This document shows positions 25,022 to 34,593 of a DNA stretch of 64,000 nucleotides, piece after piece (position 1 is the first letter of the stretch; the number at the start of each line of letters is the position of its first letter). Source of the DNA: Aquabacterium humicola (GTDB lineage Bacteria; Pseudomonadota; Gammaproteobacteria; Burkholderiales; Burkholderiaceae_C). A program made the translations under genes and the position numbers. The stretch covers positions 1 through 64,000 of the forward strand of contig NZ_JARGNB010000002.1 in NCBI RefSeq assembly GCF_030167915.1. The letters are read 5' to 3'. Below the pieces are notes generated by a model, which saw only the letters and a list, made by a program, of their open reading frames with translations, had not been told where the DNA came from and did not search any database.

Positions 25022-26254
25022 ATGGCTGCACTTCGCGACTTCCTGTTTCGCCTTGCCATGTTTCCCTCCCTGATCGCGGCGCGGCGCATGGCGCTCGCTG
25101 CGCTGGTCGTGCTGCTCGTCGCCTGTGGCGGCGGCGGAGGTGGCTCCCCGACGCCACCGCCCGAGCCCGAAGAGCCGATCGTCGAGACCGTCGGCCCCGG
25201 CCAGTTCAAGTCGGCGACGCAGCTGCGCGTGGTGTCCACCGGCGAGATGACGCAGGCCATCGCGGCGGCCGGCACGCGCGCGCCGGTGATCACGCCGCGC
25301 TACGCGGTCACCGCCCACCGCCTGACCTACCTGACGCGCGACGGCCAGGGCCGCGAGATCCTGGCGTCGGCACTGATCGGCGTGCCGGTGAAGCCGGCCG
25401 GCCAGCGCAGCCCGGTGCTCGCGTACCAGCACGGCACGCTGTTCCGCGACAACGAGGCGCCCAGCAACCATGCGGTGGCGTCCGAGCCGGCGCTGATCAT
25501 GGCCTCGCTCGGCTACATCGTCGTGGCCGCCGACTACGTGGGTTATGGCGTCTCGAAGGGCGCGCCGCATCCCTACCTGCTGTCGGCGCCGTCGGCGTCC
25601 GCGGTGCTGGACCTGATCACCGCGGCCAAGTACTGGCGCCAGACCCACCGTGTGCTCGACAACAAGCAGCTGTTCCTCGCCGGCTATTCCGAAGGCGGCT
25701 ACGTGACGATGGCCGCGCACCGCGCGCTGCAGTCCCAGGCCAGCCCCCACCTGGCGAACCTGGCCGGCGTGGTGCCAGGCGCGGGGCCGTACAGCGTCAA
25801 GGTGACGCTGGATGCCCTGCTCGACCTGGTGTCGGACGAGAACCCGCTGCTGGGCGCGCTGATCCGCCCCGGCCTGCTGAAGAACCTGGGCGCCAGCGCG
25901 CGCCGCCAGGTGCGGGACGAGCTGCTGAAGCACCTGCTGCCCGACGATGCCGACGTCAACTTCGACGTCACCTTCCTCGACAACTTCCTCGCCGACGACA
26001 CCGCCGAGATCGAGCGCGTGAGCAACGTTCACGACTGGAAGCCGGCGCTGGCGCCGAAGCTGTACCACGGCCGCGACGACCGCACCGTGCCGTACCCGGC
26101 CAGCACGCGCACCGTCGCGGCGATGCAGGCGCAGGGCGCCGTCGGCGTCACGCTGACCGACTGCCCCGCGATTCCCGCCGGGCACCTGGAATGCGTGGTG
26201 CCCTACTGGAGCTTCATGCTGAACCAGCTCGCCCTGAGCGCGCGGGATCTTTGA
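25022..26254 (+). CDS. alpha/beta-hydrolase lipoprotein (secretory lipase-like)
   Basis: The product of up to 410 residues carries a lipoprotein signal, LVVLLVACGGGG, with the lipid-accepting cysteine near residue 39. In-frame ATGs at 25058 and 25088 give shorter, equally plausible signals, and no start has a good ribosome site. The catalytic triad of an alpha/beta hydrolase is visible: Ser in AGYSEGGY, Asp in GRDDRTVP and His in AGHLECV. The oxyanion region YQHGTLF and the overall order fit the LIP-type secretory lipases (PF03583). It is probably an envelope esterase of unknown substrate. Its stop is three bases from the convergent ligase stop. Confidence 0.82.
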   Translation: MAALRDFLFRLAMFPSLIAARRMALAALVVLLVACGGGGGGSPTPPPEPEEPIVETVGPGQFKSATQLRVVSTGEMTQAIAAAGTRAPVITPRYAVTAHRLTYLTRDGQGREILASALIGVPVKPAGQRSPVLAYQHGTLFRDNEAPSNHAVASEPALIMASLGYIVVAADYVGYGVSKGAPHPYLLSAPSASAVLDLITAAKYWRQTHRVLDNKQLFLAGYSEGGYVTMAAHRALQSQASPHLANLAGVVPGAGPYSVKVTLDALLDLVSDENPLLGALIRPGLLKNLGASARRQVRDELLKHLLPDDADVNFDVTFLDNFLADDTAEIERVSNVHDWKPALAPKLYHGRDDRTVPYPASTRTVAAMQAQGAVGVTLTDCPAIPAGHLECVVPYWSFMLNQLALSARDL

Positions 26255-26257
26255 GCG

Positions 26258-27808
26258 TCAGCGCGCGTAGCGCTCGCGCAGCAGCCGGTGCTGGATCTTG
26301 CCGGTGGCCGTGCGCGGCATCTCGGCCGCGTCGATGAAGCGCACCGCGCGCGGGCGCTTGTAGCCGGCGATGCGCTCGCGGCACCAGTCCAGCAGCGCGG
26401 CTTCCGTCACCGCTTCGCCGGGCTTGCTCACCACCACTGCCAGCACGGCCTCGCCCCACTTGGCGTCGGGGATTCCGACCACCGCGACGTCCTGCACCGC
26501 CGGGTGCGCACCGAGCATCGCCTCGACCTCCGACGGGTAGATGTTCTCGCCGCCGCTGATGATCATGTGGCTCTTGCGATCGACGAGGTGGATGAAGCCC
26601 TGCTCGTCGCGGCGCGCGAGGTCCCCCACCGAGCACCAGTCGCCGCGGAAGCACTCGGCCGTCTTCTCCGGGTTCTTCCAGTAGCCGTCGAAGACATAGG
26701 CGGTGCGCGAATGCAGCTCGCCGACCTCGCCGTCGGCCACCTCGCGGCCGTCGGCATCGAGCAGCTTGATCGCGCCGGTGCCGGCCCACTCGCGGCCGAC
26801 CGAGCCCAGGTGGGCGATCTGCTCGTCGGGCCGCAGGATCGTCACCCAGCCGGCTTCGGTCGAGCCGTACAGCTCGAACAGCTTCGCCTGCGGGAAGAGC
26901 GCCAGGATGCCCAGCTTGGTCTCGCGCCGCGCCGGTGCCGACGACACCAGCAGCTTGCCGACCGCGCTCAGGTCGTGCTTCGACTTCGTCTGCGCCGACA
27001 GCTCCAGCATCATGATGTAGTGCGTCGGCACCAGCGAGGTGAAGCTGATGCGCTGGTTCGCCAGCGTCGTCAGCAGCGCCTCGGGATCGAAATGGCGGCG
27101 GTCGTCGATGACGATGGTCGCGCCCAGCATCGTGAAGGTGACCGCGAAATAGAGCGAGTTCGCATGGCACAGCGGCATCACCAGCAGGCCGGTGTCCGCG
27201 GCGCTCAGGCCGAACTCCAGCGCGGTGGCGAAGGCCAGCAGCGCGTTGCCTTCGTGGCTGCGCATGGCCCCCTTCGGCCGGCCGGTGGTGCCGGAGGTGT
27301 ACATCAGCGCGAACAGGTCCTCGGGCTTGACCGTGATGCGCGGCGCCGTGGCCGGCGCGCCCCCGATCAGGGCCTCGTAGTCCTGCCAGCCGCCCCGCAG
27401 CGGGCCGTCGAACAGCACGTAGCGCTGCGGGTCGACATCGAGCTCGCCGCGGATGCGTTCGACCGTCTCGCGCAGCGCGTCCTGCACGACCATCGCGCGG
27501 GCTTCGCTGTGCTGCACGATGTAGGCGATCTCCGCGCCGGTGAGGCGGAAGTTCACCGGCACCGCGACGAGGCCCGCACGCGCCAGCGCGGCATAGAGCT
27601 CCAGCCATTCGATGGCGTTGTAGGCCAGCAGCGCGACCCGGTCGCCCTTGACCAGGCCCAGCGCGAGCAGGCCATTGGCGAGCCGGCTCGCGCGCTGGTC
27701 CCATTCGGCGTAGCTCAGCGAACGGCGCGAGTCGCGCGCGGCGGGCTTGGCGCCTTGCGTGCGCGCGTGTGCGGCGAGCGAATCGGACAGGGTCAGCAGG
27801 TGGCTCAT
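26258..27808 (-). CDS. AMP-forming acyl-CoA ligase
   Basis: The 516-residue enzyme activates a carboxylic acid with ATP and CoA. The phosphate-binding signature YTSGTTGRPKGAM, the adenine-binding ELYGSTEAG, the hinge YFKNP-like YWKNPEK region with the GDWCSVGDLA aspartate, and the C-terminal catalytic lysine context PRTATGKIQHR are all intact. I took the ATG at 27808 (MSHLLTLSD). The stop of the ThDP enzyme lies 14 bases upstream, so both form one operon. A GntR/FadR-type regulator is divergent. The acyl substrate is unknown. Confidence 0.92.
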   Translation of the reverse strand: MSHLLTLSDSLAAHARTQGAKPAARDSRRSLSYAEWDQRASRLANGLLALGLVKGDRVALLAYNAIEWLELYAALARAGLVAVPVNFRLTGAEIAYIVQHSEARAMVVQDALRETVERIRGELDVDPQRYVLFDGPLRGGWQDYEALIGGAPATAPRITVKPEDLFALMYTSGTTGRPKGAMRSHEGNALLAFATALEFGLSAADTGLLVMPLCHANSLYFAVTFTMLGATIVIDDRRHFDPEALLTTLANQRISFTSLVPTHYIMMLELSAQTKSKHDLSAVGKLLVSSAPARRETKLGILALFPQAKLFELYGSTEAGWVTILRPDEQIAHLGSVGREWAGTGAIKLLDADGREVADGEVGELHSRTAYVFDGYWKNPEKTAECFRGDWCSVGDLARRDEQGFIHLVDRKSHMIISGGENIYPSEVEAMLGAHPAVQDVAVVGIPDAKWGEAVLAVVVSKPGEAVTEAALLDWCRERIAGYKRPRAVRFIDAAEMPRTATGKIQHRLLRERYAR

Positions 27809-27822
27809 CGCGGCGCTCCTCG

Positions 27823-29553
27823 TCAGCCCTGGTTCGAGCGGGCCTGCTCGGCCTCGTCCCACGCGGTGAGCGCCTGGCGGTCCGGCACCCAGCCCAGGCC
27901 CTTGCCGGCGTCGGAGCTCAGCGCGTCCTGCGTGACGACGACGTCGATCAGTGCCGGTGCGTTGGCGAAGGCTTCTTCGATCGCCGCCTTCAAGCGCGCC
28001 GGGTCGGTCACGCGCTCGGCATGCAGGCCGAAGGCGCGCGCCATCGCCGCGTAGTCGCTGTATGCGAGCGTGGTGCCGACCACGCGGCCGCCGTAGTTCA
28101 TCTCCTGGTCCAGCCGCTCGATGTTCCAGGCGGCGTTGTTCGAGACGATGAACACCGCCTTCGCGCCGTGGCGCTTGGCGCTGTCGATTTCCATCGCGTT
28201 GATGCCGAAGGCGCCGTCGCCGGTGATCGCCACCACCTGGCGCTGGGGATGCAGCAGCGCCGCTGCCACCGCGTAGGGCGTGCCCACGCCCAGGCAACCG
28301 AAGGCGCCGGCATCGAGGTAGTGGCGCGACTCCAGGCCCATGCGCGCGAAGCTCAGCAGGTCGCCGCCGTCGGCGATGGTGATCGCGTCCGGCCCGAGCA
28401 CCTCGCGCAGCGCGCCGAAGATGCGGTTCGGATGCATGTGGCCGTCGCGGCCGGCTTCGGCGCGCGAGAGCGCCTGCGCGTGTGTCGTCGAACGCTTGAC
28501 GTGCTCGGCATGCAGGCTTTCGGTCCAGCCGTGGTCGAGCGACGTCGACGGCGACTTCACGGCTTCGGCCAGCGCCGTCAGCGCGAGCGCCGGGTCGGCG
28601 AGCAGCTCAACCTCGCCGCGGCGGTTGTCGCGCAGCTCGTCGGCATGGTCGGCGATGCGGATGAAGCGTGCGGCCTTGAAGACCGCCGGCGAGCCGTAGG
28701 CCAGCTGGTAGTCGAGCTTCCGGCCGACCACCAGCACGCAGTCGGCTTCGGCCATCGCGCGGGCGCGCACCGCACCGGCGATGGCCGGATGCGACGGCTC
28801 GACCAGGCCGCGGCTTTCCTGCGTATCGAGGTAGAGCGCGCCGCAGGCGTTGAGCAGGCTGGTCAGCGCGGCGCCGCAGCCGCGGGCGCCGCGGCCGGTG
28901 ATGACCAGCGGACGACGCGCCTCGCGCAGCAGGTCGGCGGCGCGGGCCACGTCGGCGGCAACGGGTGACAGCACGCGGCGCGGCTTGGCGCGCAGGTGCT
29001 CGTCGAGCACCCAGGCCTCCGGAACGACCTGGCGCAGCACGTCGGTCGGGATCTCGATGTAGACCGGCCCCGGCGAATTGCCATCGCCGTCGGCCATCGC
29101 CCAGGCCTTGTCGAGGTCGCGCGCGATCTGCTCGGCCACGCGCAGGGTGCGGGACGAGCGCGTCACCGGTGTCAGGATCGCTGCATGGTCGATGCCCTGC
29201 AGCGGCCCCAGGTCGTCCTGCGGGCGCGGCGGACAGCCGCCGATCAGCAGCACCGGCACGCGCTCGAGGTGCGCGTTGGTCATCGCGGTGACGCAGTTGG
29301 TGACGCCGGGGCCGGCGGTGGCCATCGCGATGCCCACCGTGTCCGACAGCGCCGCATGCGCATGCGCCATGTGCACCGCGGCGCCTTCGTCGCGCACGTC
29401 GACGATGCGCACGCCCAGTTGCGCCAGGTGGTCCCAGATCGGCTGGATGTGGCCGCCCTGCAGGCCGAAGATGCGGTCGACGCCGCGGGCAACGAGGAAG
29501 CGGGCGACGATCTCGGCGACGGTGCGGCCGGTGCGGTCGTTGGCAAGGGACAT
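27823..29553 (-). CDS. thiamine-diphosphate-dependent enzyme of the acetolactate synthase family
   Basis: The 576-residue protein starts at MSLANDR behind AAGGAT. It has the three-domain ThDP decarboxylase order: the Pyr domain with the catalytic glutamate in [16 protein letters not shown], a central domain, and the PP domain with the cofactor motif [11 protein letters not shown]...NN ending at SNNAAWN. Family members include acetolactate synthase, benzoylformate decarboxylase, benzaldehyde lyase and oxalyl-/2-hydroxyacyl-CoA lyases. Because it is co-transcribed with an acyl-CoA ligase, a lyase acting on an acyl-CoA is plausible, but that is an inference. Controlled probably by the divergent GntR protein through two palindromes. 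Confidence 0.85.
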   Translation of the reverse strand: MSLANDRTGRTVAEIVARFLVARGVDRIFGLQGGHIQPIWDHLAQLGVRIVDVRDEGAAVHMAHAHAALSDTVGIAMATAGPGVTNCVTAMTNAHLERVPVLLIGGCPPRPQDDLGPLQGIDHAAILTPVTRSSRTLRVAEQIARDLDKAWAMADGDGNSPGPVYIEIPTDVLRQVVPEAWVLDEHLRAKPRRVLSPVAADVARAADLLREARRPLVITGRGARGCGAALTSLLNACGALYLDTQESRGLVEPSHPAIAGAVRARAMAEADCVLVVGRKLDYQLAYGSPAVFKAARFIRIADHADELRDNRRGEVELLADPALALTALAEAVKSPSTSLDHGWTESLHAEHVKRSTTHAQALSRAEAGRDGHMHPNRIFGALREVLGPDAITIADGGDLLSFARMGLESRHYLDAGAFGCLGVGTPYAVAAALLHPQRQVVAITGDGAFGINAMEIDSAKRHGAKAVFIVSNNAAWNIERLDQEMNYGGRVVGTTLAYSDYAAMARAFGLHAERVTDPARLKAAIEEAFANAPALIDVVVTQDALSSDAGKGLGWVPDRQALTAWDEAEQARSNQG

Positions 29554-29596
29554 GGCGATCCTTTCGGCAGGGCGGGCAGGCGATTCGGCCACTTTA

Positions 29597-29651
29597 GAAC
29601 TCTGAATTCAGAGTTCCATGAGGGTAAACGCGGAGTTCTGAATTCAGAGTT
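29597..29651. promoter_or_regulatory. twin TCTGAATTCAGA palindromes, probable GntR operator
   Basis: GAACTCTGAATTCAGAGTTC at 29597-29616 is a perfect 20-bp palindrome. A second site at 29637-29648 repeats its 12-bp core TCTGAATTCAGA and keeps the right flank GTTC. The two centres are 36 bases apart. They lie between the ThDP-enzyme start and the divergent GntR/FCD regulator start, the usual place for an autoregulated two-way operator. Confidence 0.85.
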
Positions 29652-29682
29652 CGAATGCCGGTCGCTGGACTACACTGCGCGC

Positions 29683-30348
29683 ATGAAGACGCTGTCGGTG
29701 CAACCCAACCTCGCGGAGCAGGTGCGCGACGCGATCCTCGCGGAGATCGAATCCGGCGCGCTGAAGGCCGGCGAACGCGTGATCCAGGAGCAGGTGGCCG
29801 CCGCGCTGGGCGTGTCGCGCCAGCCGGTGCAGCAGGCGCTGCTGCTGCTGCGCAACCAGGGTGTGCTGCGCGAGGCGCCGGGGCGCGGGCTGATCGTCGC
29901 CGCGCTCGATCCCGACGAGGTCGAGCACATGTACGCGATGCGTGCGGTGATCGAGGGCCTGGCCGCGCGACGCGCCGCCGAGACGAACGCCGAGCGCGCC
30001 GCGCGGCAGGGCCCGGCGCTGATCGAGGCCGGCCGCAAGGCGGTGGCCTCGGGTTCGGTGCCCAAGCTCGTCGCTGCGGACATGCGCTTCCACGAGCTGA
30101 TCTACGCGCTGTCCGGCAACCCGCTGGTGGCGCCGGCGATGGCCGCGCATTGGAGCGCGACGCAGCGCGTGATGGGCGAGGTGCTGCTGCGCGACGAGGC
30201 GCCGCGCGACATCTGGGACCAGCACGAGGCGATGCTCGACGCCATCATGCGCGGCGATGGTGATGAAGCCGAGGCGCTGGCGCGCCGGCACATCACACAG
30301 GCCGGCGACTACATGGTGGCGCGGCTGCGGCGGGAAGCAGCGGCCTGA
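29683..30348 (+). CDS. GntR-family regulator with FCD domain (FadR-like)
   Basis: The 221-residue regulator has an N-terminal winged helix (LAEQVRDAILAEIESGALKAG, LGVSRQPVQQALLLL) and a C-terminal all-helical FCD ligand domain. The metal-binding pattern of that domain is suggested by DMRFHELIYALSGN and the histidines near DQHEAM and RRHITQAG. FCD regulators usually sense an organic acid and control its catabolic genes. Divergent from the ThDP enzyme-ligase operon and separated by twin palindromes. Confidence 0.92.
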   Translation: MKTLSVQPNLAEQVRDAILAEIESGALKAGERVIQEQVAAALGVSRQPVQQALLLLRNQGVLREAPGRGLIVAALDPDEVEHMYAMRAVIEGLAARRAAETNAERAARQGPALIEAGRKAVASGSVPKLVAADMRFHELIYALSGNPLVAPAMAAHWSATQRVMGEVLLRDEAPRDIWDQHEAMLDAIMRGDGDEAEALARRHITQAGDYMVARLRREAAA

Positions 30349-30376
30349 GCGCCGCCGTGCGGCGTGTTTCGCCGCG

Positions 30377-31534
30377 CTACGCCTGCGCCGCCTCGCGAAT
30401 CATGTTGCGCGCGATCACCAGCTGCTGGATCTGGCTGGTGCCCTCGTAGATGCGGAACAGGCGCACGTCGCGGTAGAAGCGCTCGATGCCGTGGTCGGCC
30501 ACGTAGCCCGAGCCGCCGAAGATCTGCACCGCGCGGTCGGCTACGCGGCCGCACATCTCGGACGCGAAGAGCTTGCAGCACGAGGCCTCGGTGGCCACGT
30601 TCTCGCCGGCATCGCGGCGGCGCGCGGCATCGATCACCATGCAGCGCGCGGCGTAACACTCCATCTTGCTGTCGGCCAGCATCGCCTGCACCAGCTGGAA
30701 TTCGGCGATCGGCTGGCCGAACTGCTTGCGCTCGATCGCGTAATGCAGCGCGTCCTCCAGCATGCGCTCGGCCACGCCGACGCAGATCGCGGCGATGTGG
30801 ATGCGGCCCTTCTCCAGCACCTTCATCGCGGTCTTGAAGCCCATGCCCTCCTGGCCGCCGATCAGGTTGGCGGCGGGCACGCGCGCGTCCTCGAAGATCA
30901 CGTCGGCGGTGTGCGCGCCGCGCTGGCCCATCTTCTTGTCGGGCTTGCCGATCGTGATGCCCGGCGTGTGGCGGTCGACGATGAAGGCCGACACGCCGCC
31001 CGCGCCCTTGTTGCTGGCATCGGTGCGCGCCATCAGCGTGAACAGCCCCGCCTGCGGCGCGTTGGTGATGAAGCGCTTGGTGCCGTTGACGATGTAGTGG
31101 TCACCGTCCTTGCGCGCCGTGGTGCGCAGCGAGGCGGCGTCCGAGCCGGCTTCCGGCTCGGTCAGCGCGAAGGACGCGATCAATTCGCCGCTGGCCAGCA
31201 GCGGCAGGTACTTGTCCTTCTGCGCCGGCGTGCCGTCGATCAGGATGCCCTGCGAGCCGATGCCCACCGTGGTGCCGAACAGCGAGCGGAACGCGGGCGA
31301 GGTGCGGCCCATCTCGAACATCACCAGCGCCTCTTCCTCCATCGTCAGCCCGAGGCCGCCGTAGGACTCGGGGATGGTCAGGCCGAAGAGGCCCATCGCC
31401 TTCATGTCGGCGACGATGTCCTCGGGGATTTCGTCGGTCTCGGCGACGGTGTGCTCGGCCGGAAGGAGCCGCTCCTTGACGAAGCGGCGCAGGCTGTCGA
31501 GGAAGGCGTTCAGCGTGTCGGGGTCGCGGATCAT
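30377..31534 (-). CDS. acyl-CoA dehydrogenase
   Basis: The 385-residue flavoenzyme introduces an alpha-beta double bond into an acyl-CoA. The signatures ALTEPEAGSDAASLRT (flavin and substrate binding), QFGQPIAEFQ and QIFGGSGYVADHGIERFYRD are intact, and the catalytic glutamate lies in RIYEGTSQIQ. It is the last gene of a four-gene minus-strand operon: DUF35 protein, thiolase-like protein, PrpD-like protein, then this one. Electrons pass to ETF, not encoded here. Confidence 0.93.
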   Translation of the reverse strand: MIRDPDTLNAFLDSLRRFVKERLLPAEHTVAETDEIPEDIVADMKAMGLFGLTIPESYGGLGLTMEEEALVMFEMGRTSPAFRSLFGTTVGIGSQGILIDGTPAQKDKYLPLLASGELIASFALTEPEAGSDAASLRTTARKDGDHYIVNGTKRFITNAPQAGLFTLMARTDASNKGAGGVSAFIVDRHTPGITIGKPDKKMGQRGAHTADVIFEDARVPAANLIGGQEGMGFKTAMKVLEKGRIHIAAICVGVAERMLEDALHYAIERKQFGQPIAEFQLVQAMLADSKMECYAARCMVIDAARRRDAGENVATEASCCKLFASEMCGRVADRAVQIFGGSGYVADHGIERFYRDVRLFRIYEGTSQIQQLVIARNMIREAAQA

Positions 31535-31557
31535 GGGGACGTTCCTCGCATTCGGTT

Positions 31558-32922
31558 TCAGGGCAGCAGGCGCTCGATGCGCGGCCACTCGGCCAGGTGC
31601 CAGGCGCGGGCCATCAGTTGGTCCATCTCCGCGCTGCTCGCGCCCTGGCCGTAGGCGGCCAGGGCACGCGCCTTGGCTTCGATCTCGGCGCGGCTCAAGG
31701 TATTGCCCGGGTCGCCCTTGGGTTCGTCGACACGGCCGTGCAGCGTGCGGCCGTCGGTGGTGAGCACGCTCACCTTGCCGATCCAGCGCTGCGGGTACGC
31801 GCGATCGACCTCGTCGTCGTGCTGCATCTGCACCTTTCGACGCACGCCGGCCACGCGCGGGTCCTGGTAGTGCGCATCGAAGTCGGCGAGGCCGGCGCGG
31901 TCGAATACCGCGATCAGCCCCAGCACCGTGCCCATCGAGAACTTGCTCTGGTGCACCGTCTGCGGATTCACCACCGGCCCCAGCACGTCGATCGCGCCCT
32001 GGTGCACGTGCGCGGTGACCTGCTCGATCTGCTCGGCGCGCAGGCCGTGCGTGCGCATCACCTGCTGCAGCGCGTCGGCGGCCGGATGGGTGTGGCGGCA
32101 GGAGGCGTGGTACTTGAACGAGGTCTCGGCCAGCGCCCAGCGGCTGCCCAGGCCCTCGGTCAGCTTCGCCGGATCGGCATCGCCGCGCGACATGCCGGCG
32201 GCCAGCCCCTGCGGGCCTTCGAGGATGCGCTGCGCGCCGGTGAAACCGTCCTGCGCCAGGTAGGCGGCCAGCAACCCGTCCGACGCCGCCTTCGCGGTGT
32301 GCAGCTGCTTGGAATCCGCCGCATCGCGCAGGAATTCCCACAGCCCCGCGGCCTGCGTGCCGGCCGAGCCGAAGGCATGCAGCATCTGCGCCGCGTCCAG
32401 CTTCAGCAGCCGGCCGACCGCCGCCGCCGCGGCCAGCGTGCCGGCGGTCCCGGTGGTGTGGAAGATGCGGTAGTGCGAACGACCCAGGAACTCGCCGACG
32501 CGGATGCCGACTTCATAACCCGCGACCGACGCGGCCATCAGTTCCGACCCCGACGCACCGATGGCCTGCGCCACCGCCAGCGCGGGCGGGAACACCACCG
32601 CCGCCGGATGGAAGACCGAGCCGTTGTGCACGTCGTCCTGCTCGGCCACGTGCGACGCGGCGGCATTGACCATCGCGGCGAACAGCGGGCTCGAGCGCGT
32701 GCGCGAGATCAGCACCTCGCTCGGTCCGTCGGCCGGGCCCATGACTTTCGCGATCCGCGCGATGCTTTCCACCGGCCGCGAACCCTTGCCGGCCAGCACC
32801 GAGCCGAGCCAGTCGAGGAACAGGTCCTCGGTGCGGCGCTGCACCGGCGCGGGGATGTCGTCGAGCCGCAGCCCGGCGGCGAAGGCGGCGAGGGTGCTGC
32901 TGGGATGGTCGTGCCCGCTCAT
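31558..32922 (-). CDS. MmgE/PrpD-family protein
   Basis: The 454-residue protein starts at MSGHDHPSST behind AAGGACC. It has the all-helical MmgE/PrpD fold pattern: LDWLGSVLAGKG, AAASHVAEQDDVHNGSVFHPAA, and FKYHASCRHTHPAADAL, ending in the LADTERS-like C-terminal lobe. Characterised members are 2-methylcitrate dehydratase (PrpD), cis-aconitate decarboxylase and iminodisuccinate epimerase. No methylcitrate synthase is nearby, so the dehydratase substrate is probably pathway-specific and unknown. Confidence 0.88.
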   Translation of the reverse strand: MSGHDHPSSTLAAFAAGLRLDDIPAPVQRRTEDLFLDWLGSVLAGKGSRPVESIARIAKVMGPADGPSEVLISRTRSSPLFAAMVNAAASHVAEQDDVHNGSVFHPAAVVFPPALAVAQAIGASGSELMAASVAGYEVGIRVGEFLGRSHYRIFHTTGTAGTLAAAAAVGRLLKLDAAQMLHAFGSAGTQAAGLWEFLRDAADSKQLHTAKAASDGLLAAYLAQDGFTGAQRILEGPQGLAAGMSRGDADPAKLTEGLGSRWALAETSFKYHASCRHTHPAADALQQVMRTHGLRAEQIEQVTAHVHQGAIDVLGPVVNPQTVHQSKFSMGTVLGLIAVFDRAGLADFDAHYQDPRVAGVRRKVQMQHDDEVDRAYPQRWIGKVSVLTTDGRTLHGRVDEPKGDPGNTLSRAEIEAKARALAAYGQGASSAEMDQLMARAWHLAEWPRIERLLP

Positions 32923-32938
32923 GAGAAGGTCCTTTCGC

Positions 32939-34117
32939 TCACAGGGTCTCGGCGAGGCCGAGCACGGCCGTCGATTGGCTGGACAGCGTGCCGCCGTTGC
33001 CATGCGCGATCGCGGTCTTCACGTTCGCCACCTGGCGTGCGCCGCCTTCGCCGCGCAGCTGCCGCACCGCCTCGATCAGCGCGAAGATGCCGTACATGCC
33101 CGGGTGCACGCAGGACAGCCCGCCGCCATTGGTGTTCACCGGCAGACGTCCGCCCGGCGCGATGCCGCCGTTCTCGACGAACGCGCCGCCTTCGCCCTTC
33201 GCGCAGAAGCCCAGGTCCTCGAGGAACAGCAGCACGTTGATCGTGAACGCGTCGTAGAGCTGCACGACATCGATGTCCTTGGGCGCGAGACCCGCCATCG
33301 CGAACGCGGCTTTCCCCGAATCGCGCGCGGCGGTCACCGTCAGGTCGTGCATCGACGAGATCTGCCGGTTCCACACCGCGGTGCCGTTGCCGAGCACGTA
33401 GACCGGGGTCTTCGGCAGGTCGCGCGCGCGATCGGCGCGCACCAGCACGACCGCGCCGGCGCCGTCGGTGACGAGGCAGCTGTCGCGCACCGTCAGCGGG
33501 TCGCTGACCATGCGGGCGTTCAGCACCTCGTCGATGCTCAACGGATCGCGCATGAAGGCTTCGGGGTTGCGCTGCGCCCATTGGCGCGCGGCCACCGCCA
33601 CTTCGGCGAGCTGGCGCCGCGTGGTGCCGAACTGGTGCATGTGGCTCGAGGCGGCGAGCGCGTAGGCCGACAGCGGCAGCATCGGCTCGTAGGGCATCTC
33701 GTAGGGCTGCGGGTCGAGGAAGCGGCGGCTCGCCACCACCTCCTTGCGGCCGAACGTGGCGGTGCGCTGCGCGCTGCCGTAGCAGACCAGCGCGGCATTG
33801 CACTGGCCCGATTGCAGCGCGCGCATCGCCGGCAGCAGGTGCGCGATGAAGCTGGAGCCGCCGATCATCGTGCCGTCGATGTAGGTGGGCCGGATGCCGA
33901 GGTACTCGACCACCGGCAGGGTCCACATCGTCGCGCTGGCGCTGGCGGTGCACAGGCCGTCGATGTCGGGCATCGTCAGGCCGGCATCGGCCACCGCGGC
34001 GCGCGCGGCGTGGGCCAGCAGTTCCATGTCGGTGTAGCCGGGCGCTTCGCCGCAGCCGAAGGTGGCGGCGCCGACGATCGCCGCGCTGCCCCGCAAGGAC
34101 GTCAGGTCGCCGCTCAT
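32939..34117 (-). CDS. thiolase-fold protein without the nucleophilic cysteine (Ltp2-like aldolase or thiolase)
   Basis: The 392-residue protein belongs to the SCP-x/lipid-transfer thiolase branch. Where active thiolases have their N-terminal nucleophilic cysteine, this sequence reads TMIGGSSFIAHLLPAMRAL, with no cysteine. The C-terminal CVHPGMYG retains the histidine. Its gene overlaps that of a DUF35 zinc-ribbon/OB-fold protein (ATGA). The same pairing occurs in the Ltp2-ChsH2-type retro-aldolases of steroid side-chain breakdown and in some two-subunit thiolases. A carbon-carbon lyase acting on a beta-hydroxyacyl-CoA is therefore as likely as thiolysis. Confidence 0.8.
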   Translation of the reverse strand: MSGDLTSLRGSAAIVGAATFGCGEAPGYTDMELLAHAARAAVADAGLTMPDIDGLCTASASATMWTLPVVEYLGIRPTYIDGTMIGGSSFIAHLLPAMRALQSGQCNAALVCYGSAQRTATFGRKEVVASRRFLDPQPYEMPYEPMLPLSAYALAASSHMHQFGTTRRQLAEVAVAARQWAQRNPEAFMRDPLSIDEVLNARMVSDPLTVRDSCLVTDGAGAVVLVRADRARDLPKTPVYVLGNGTAVWNRQISSMHDLTVTAARDSGKAAFAMAGLAPKDIDVVQLYDAFTINVLLFLEDLGFCAKGEGGAFVENGGIAPGGRLPVNTNGGGLSCVHPGMYGIFALIEAVRQLRGEGGARQVANVKTAIAHGNGGTLSSQSTAVLGLAETL

Positions 34118-34529
34118 GCCTTGGCTCCTTCGCCGACCAGCAGGTCGAACACGACCACGCCTTGCCCGTTCTGCTGCACGACGCGCGCCTTCACGCGCTG
34201 GCCGATGCGCACGTCGCTGCAGGGCACCCCTTCGACGCGGCTCATCAGCCGCACGCCTTCGTCCAGGTCGACCAGCGAGACATTGACGTCGCCGCCGGCC
34301 TCGGCCTTGCGGCGCACCGTCGTCGCCGCGTAGACCGTGCCGGTGCCCTGCGGTGCCTCGAAGGCCAGCTCGCCGTGGCCGCAGTGCGGGCACAGCGCCC
34401 GCGGGAAGTAGACCGCCTTGCGGCAGCCGCCGCAGCGCTGGATCAGGAAGGTGCCGTCGTTCAGCGCCGCCTGGTGGCGGGCCAGCACGCCGCCGGCGGG
34501 ATCGAGGGGGGGAGTCATGGCGTCTTGCA
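34114..34529 (-). CDS. DUF35 (zinc ribbon plus OB-fold) protein, thiolase partner
   Basis: The product of about 138 residues starts at one of three ATGs (34541, 34529 or 34517), none with a good ribosome site; the middle one is used. It has a rubredoxin-like zinc ribbon, RCGGCRKAVYFPRALCPHCG, with four cysteines, then an OB-fold (GTGTVYAATTV, LVDLDEGVRLMSRVEG). DUF35 proteins bind thiolase-fold partners and help present acyl-CoA. It heads a four-gene operon and overlaps the thiolase-like gene by four bases. The box at 34566-34593 lies just upstream. Confidence 0.88.
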
Positions 34530-34565
34530 TGGGTTGGAGCATCGGCGCGGCGCGCTGGAAGCGCA

Positions 34566-34593
34566 ATCTGCGAATGCAAAAGGGGGTGTTCAG
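34566..34593 (-). promoter_or_regulatory. candidate LysR-regulon box A
   Basis: On the plus strand the box begins ATCTG and ends GGGGGTGTTCAG. It matches 22 of 28 positions, without gaps, of box B (37196-37223) in front of the Bug gene. A looser third copy lies at 58368-58394. It precedes the minus-strand DUF35-thiolase operon and overlaps the stop of the upstream ligase gene. Confidence 0.55.
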
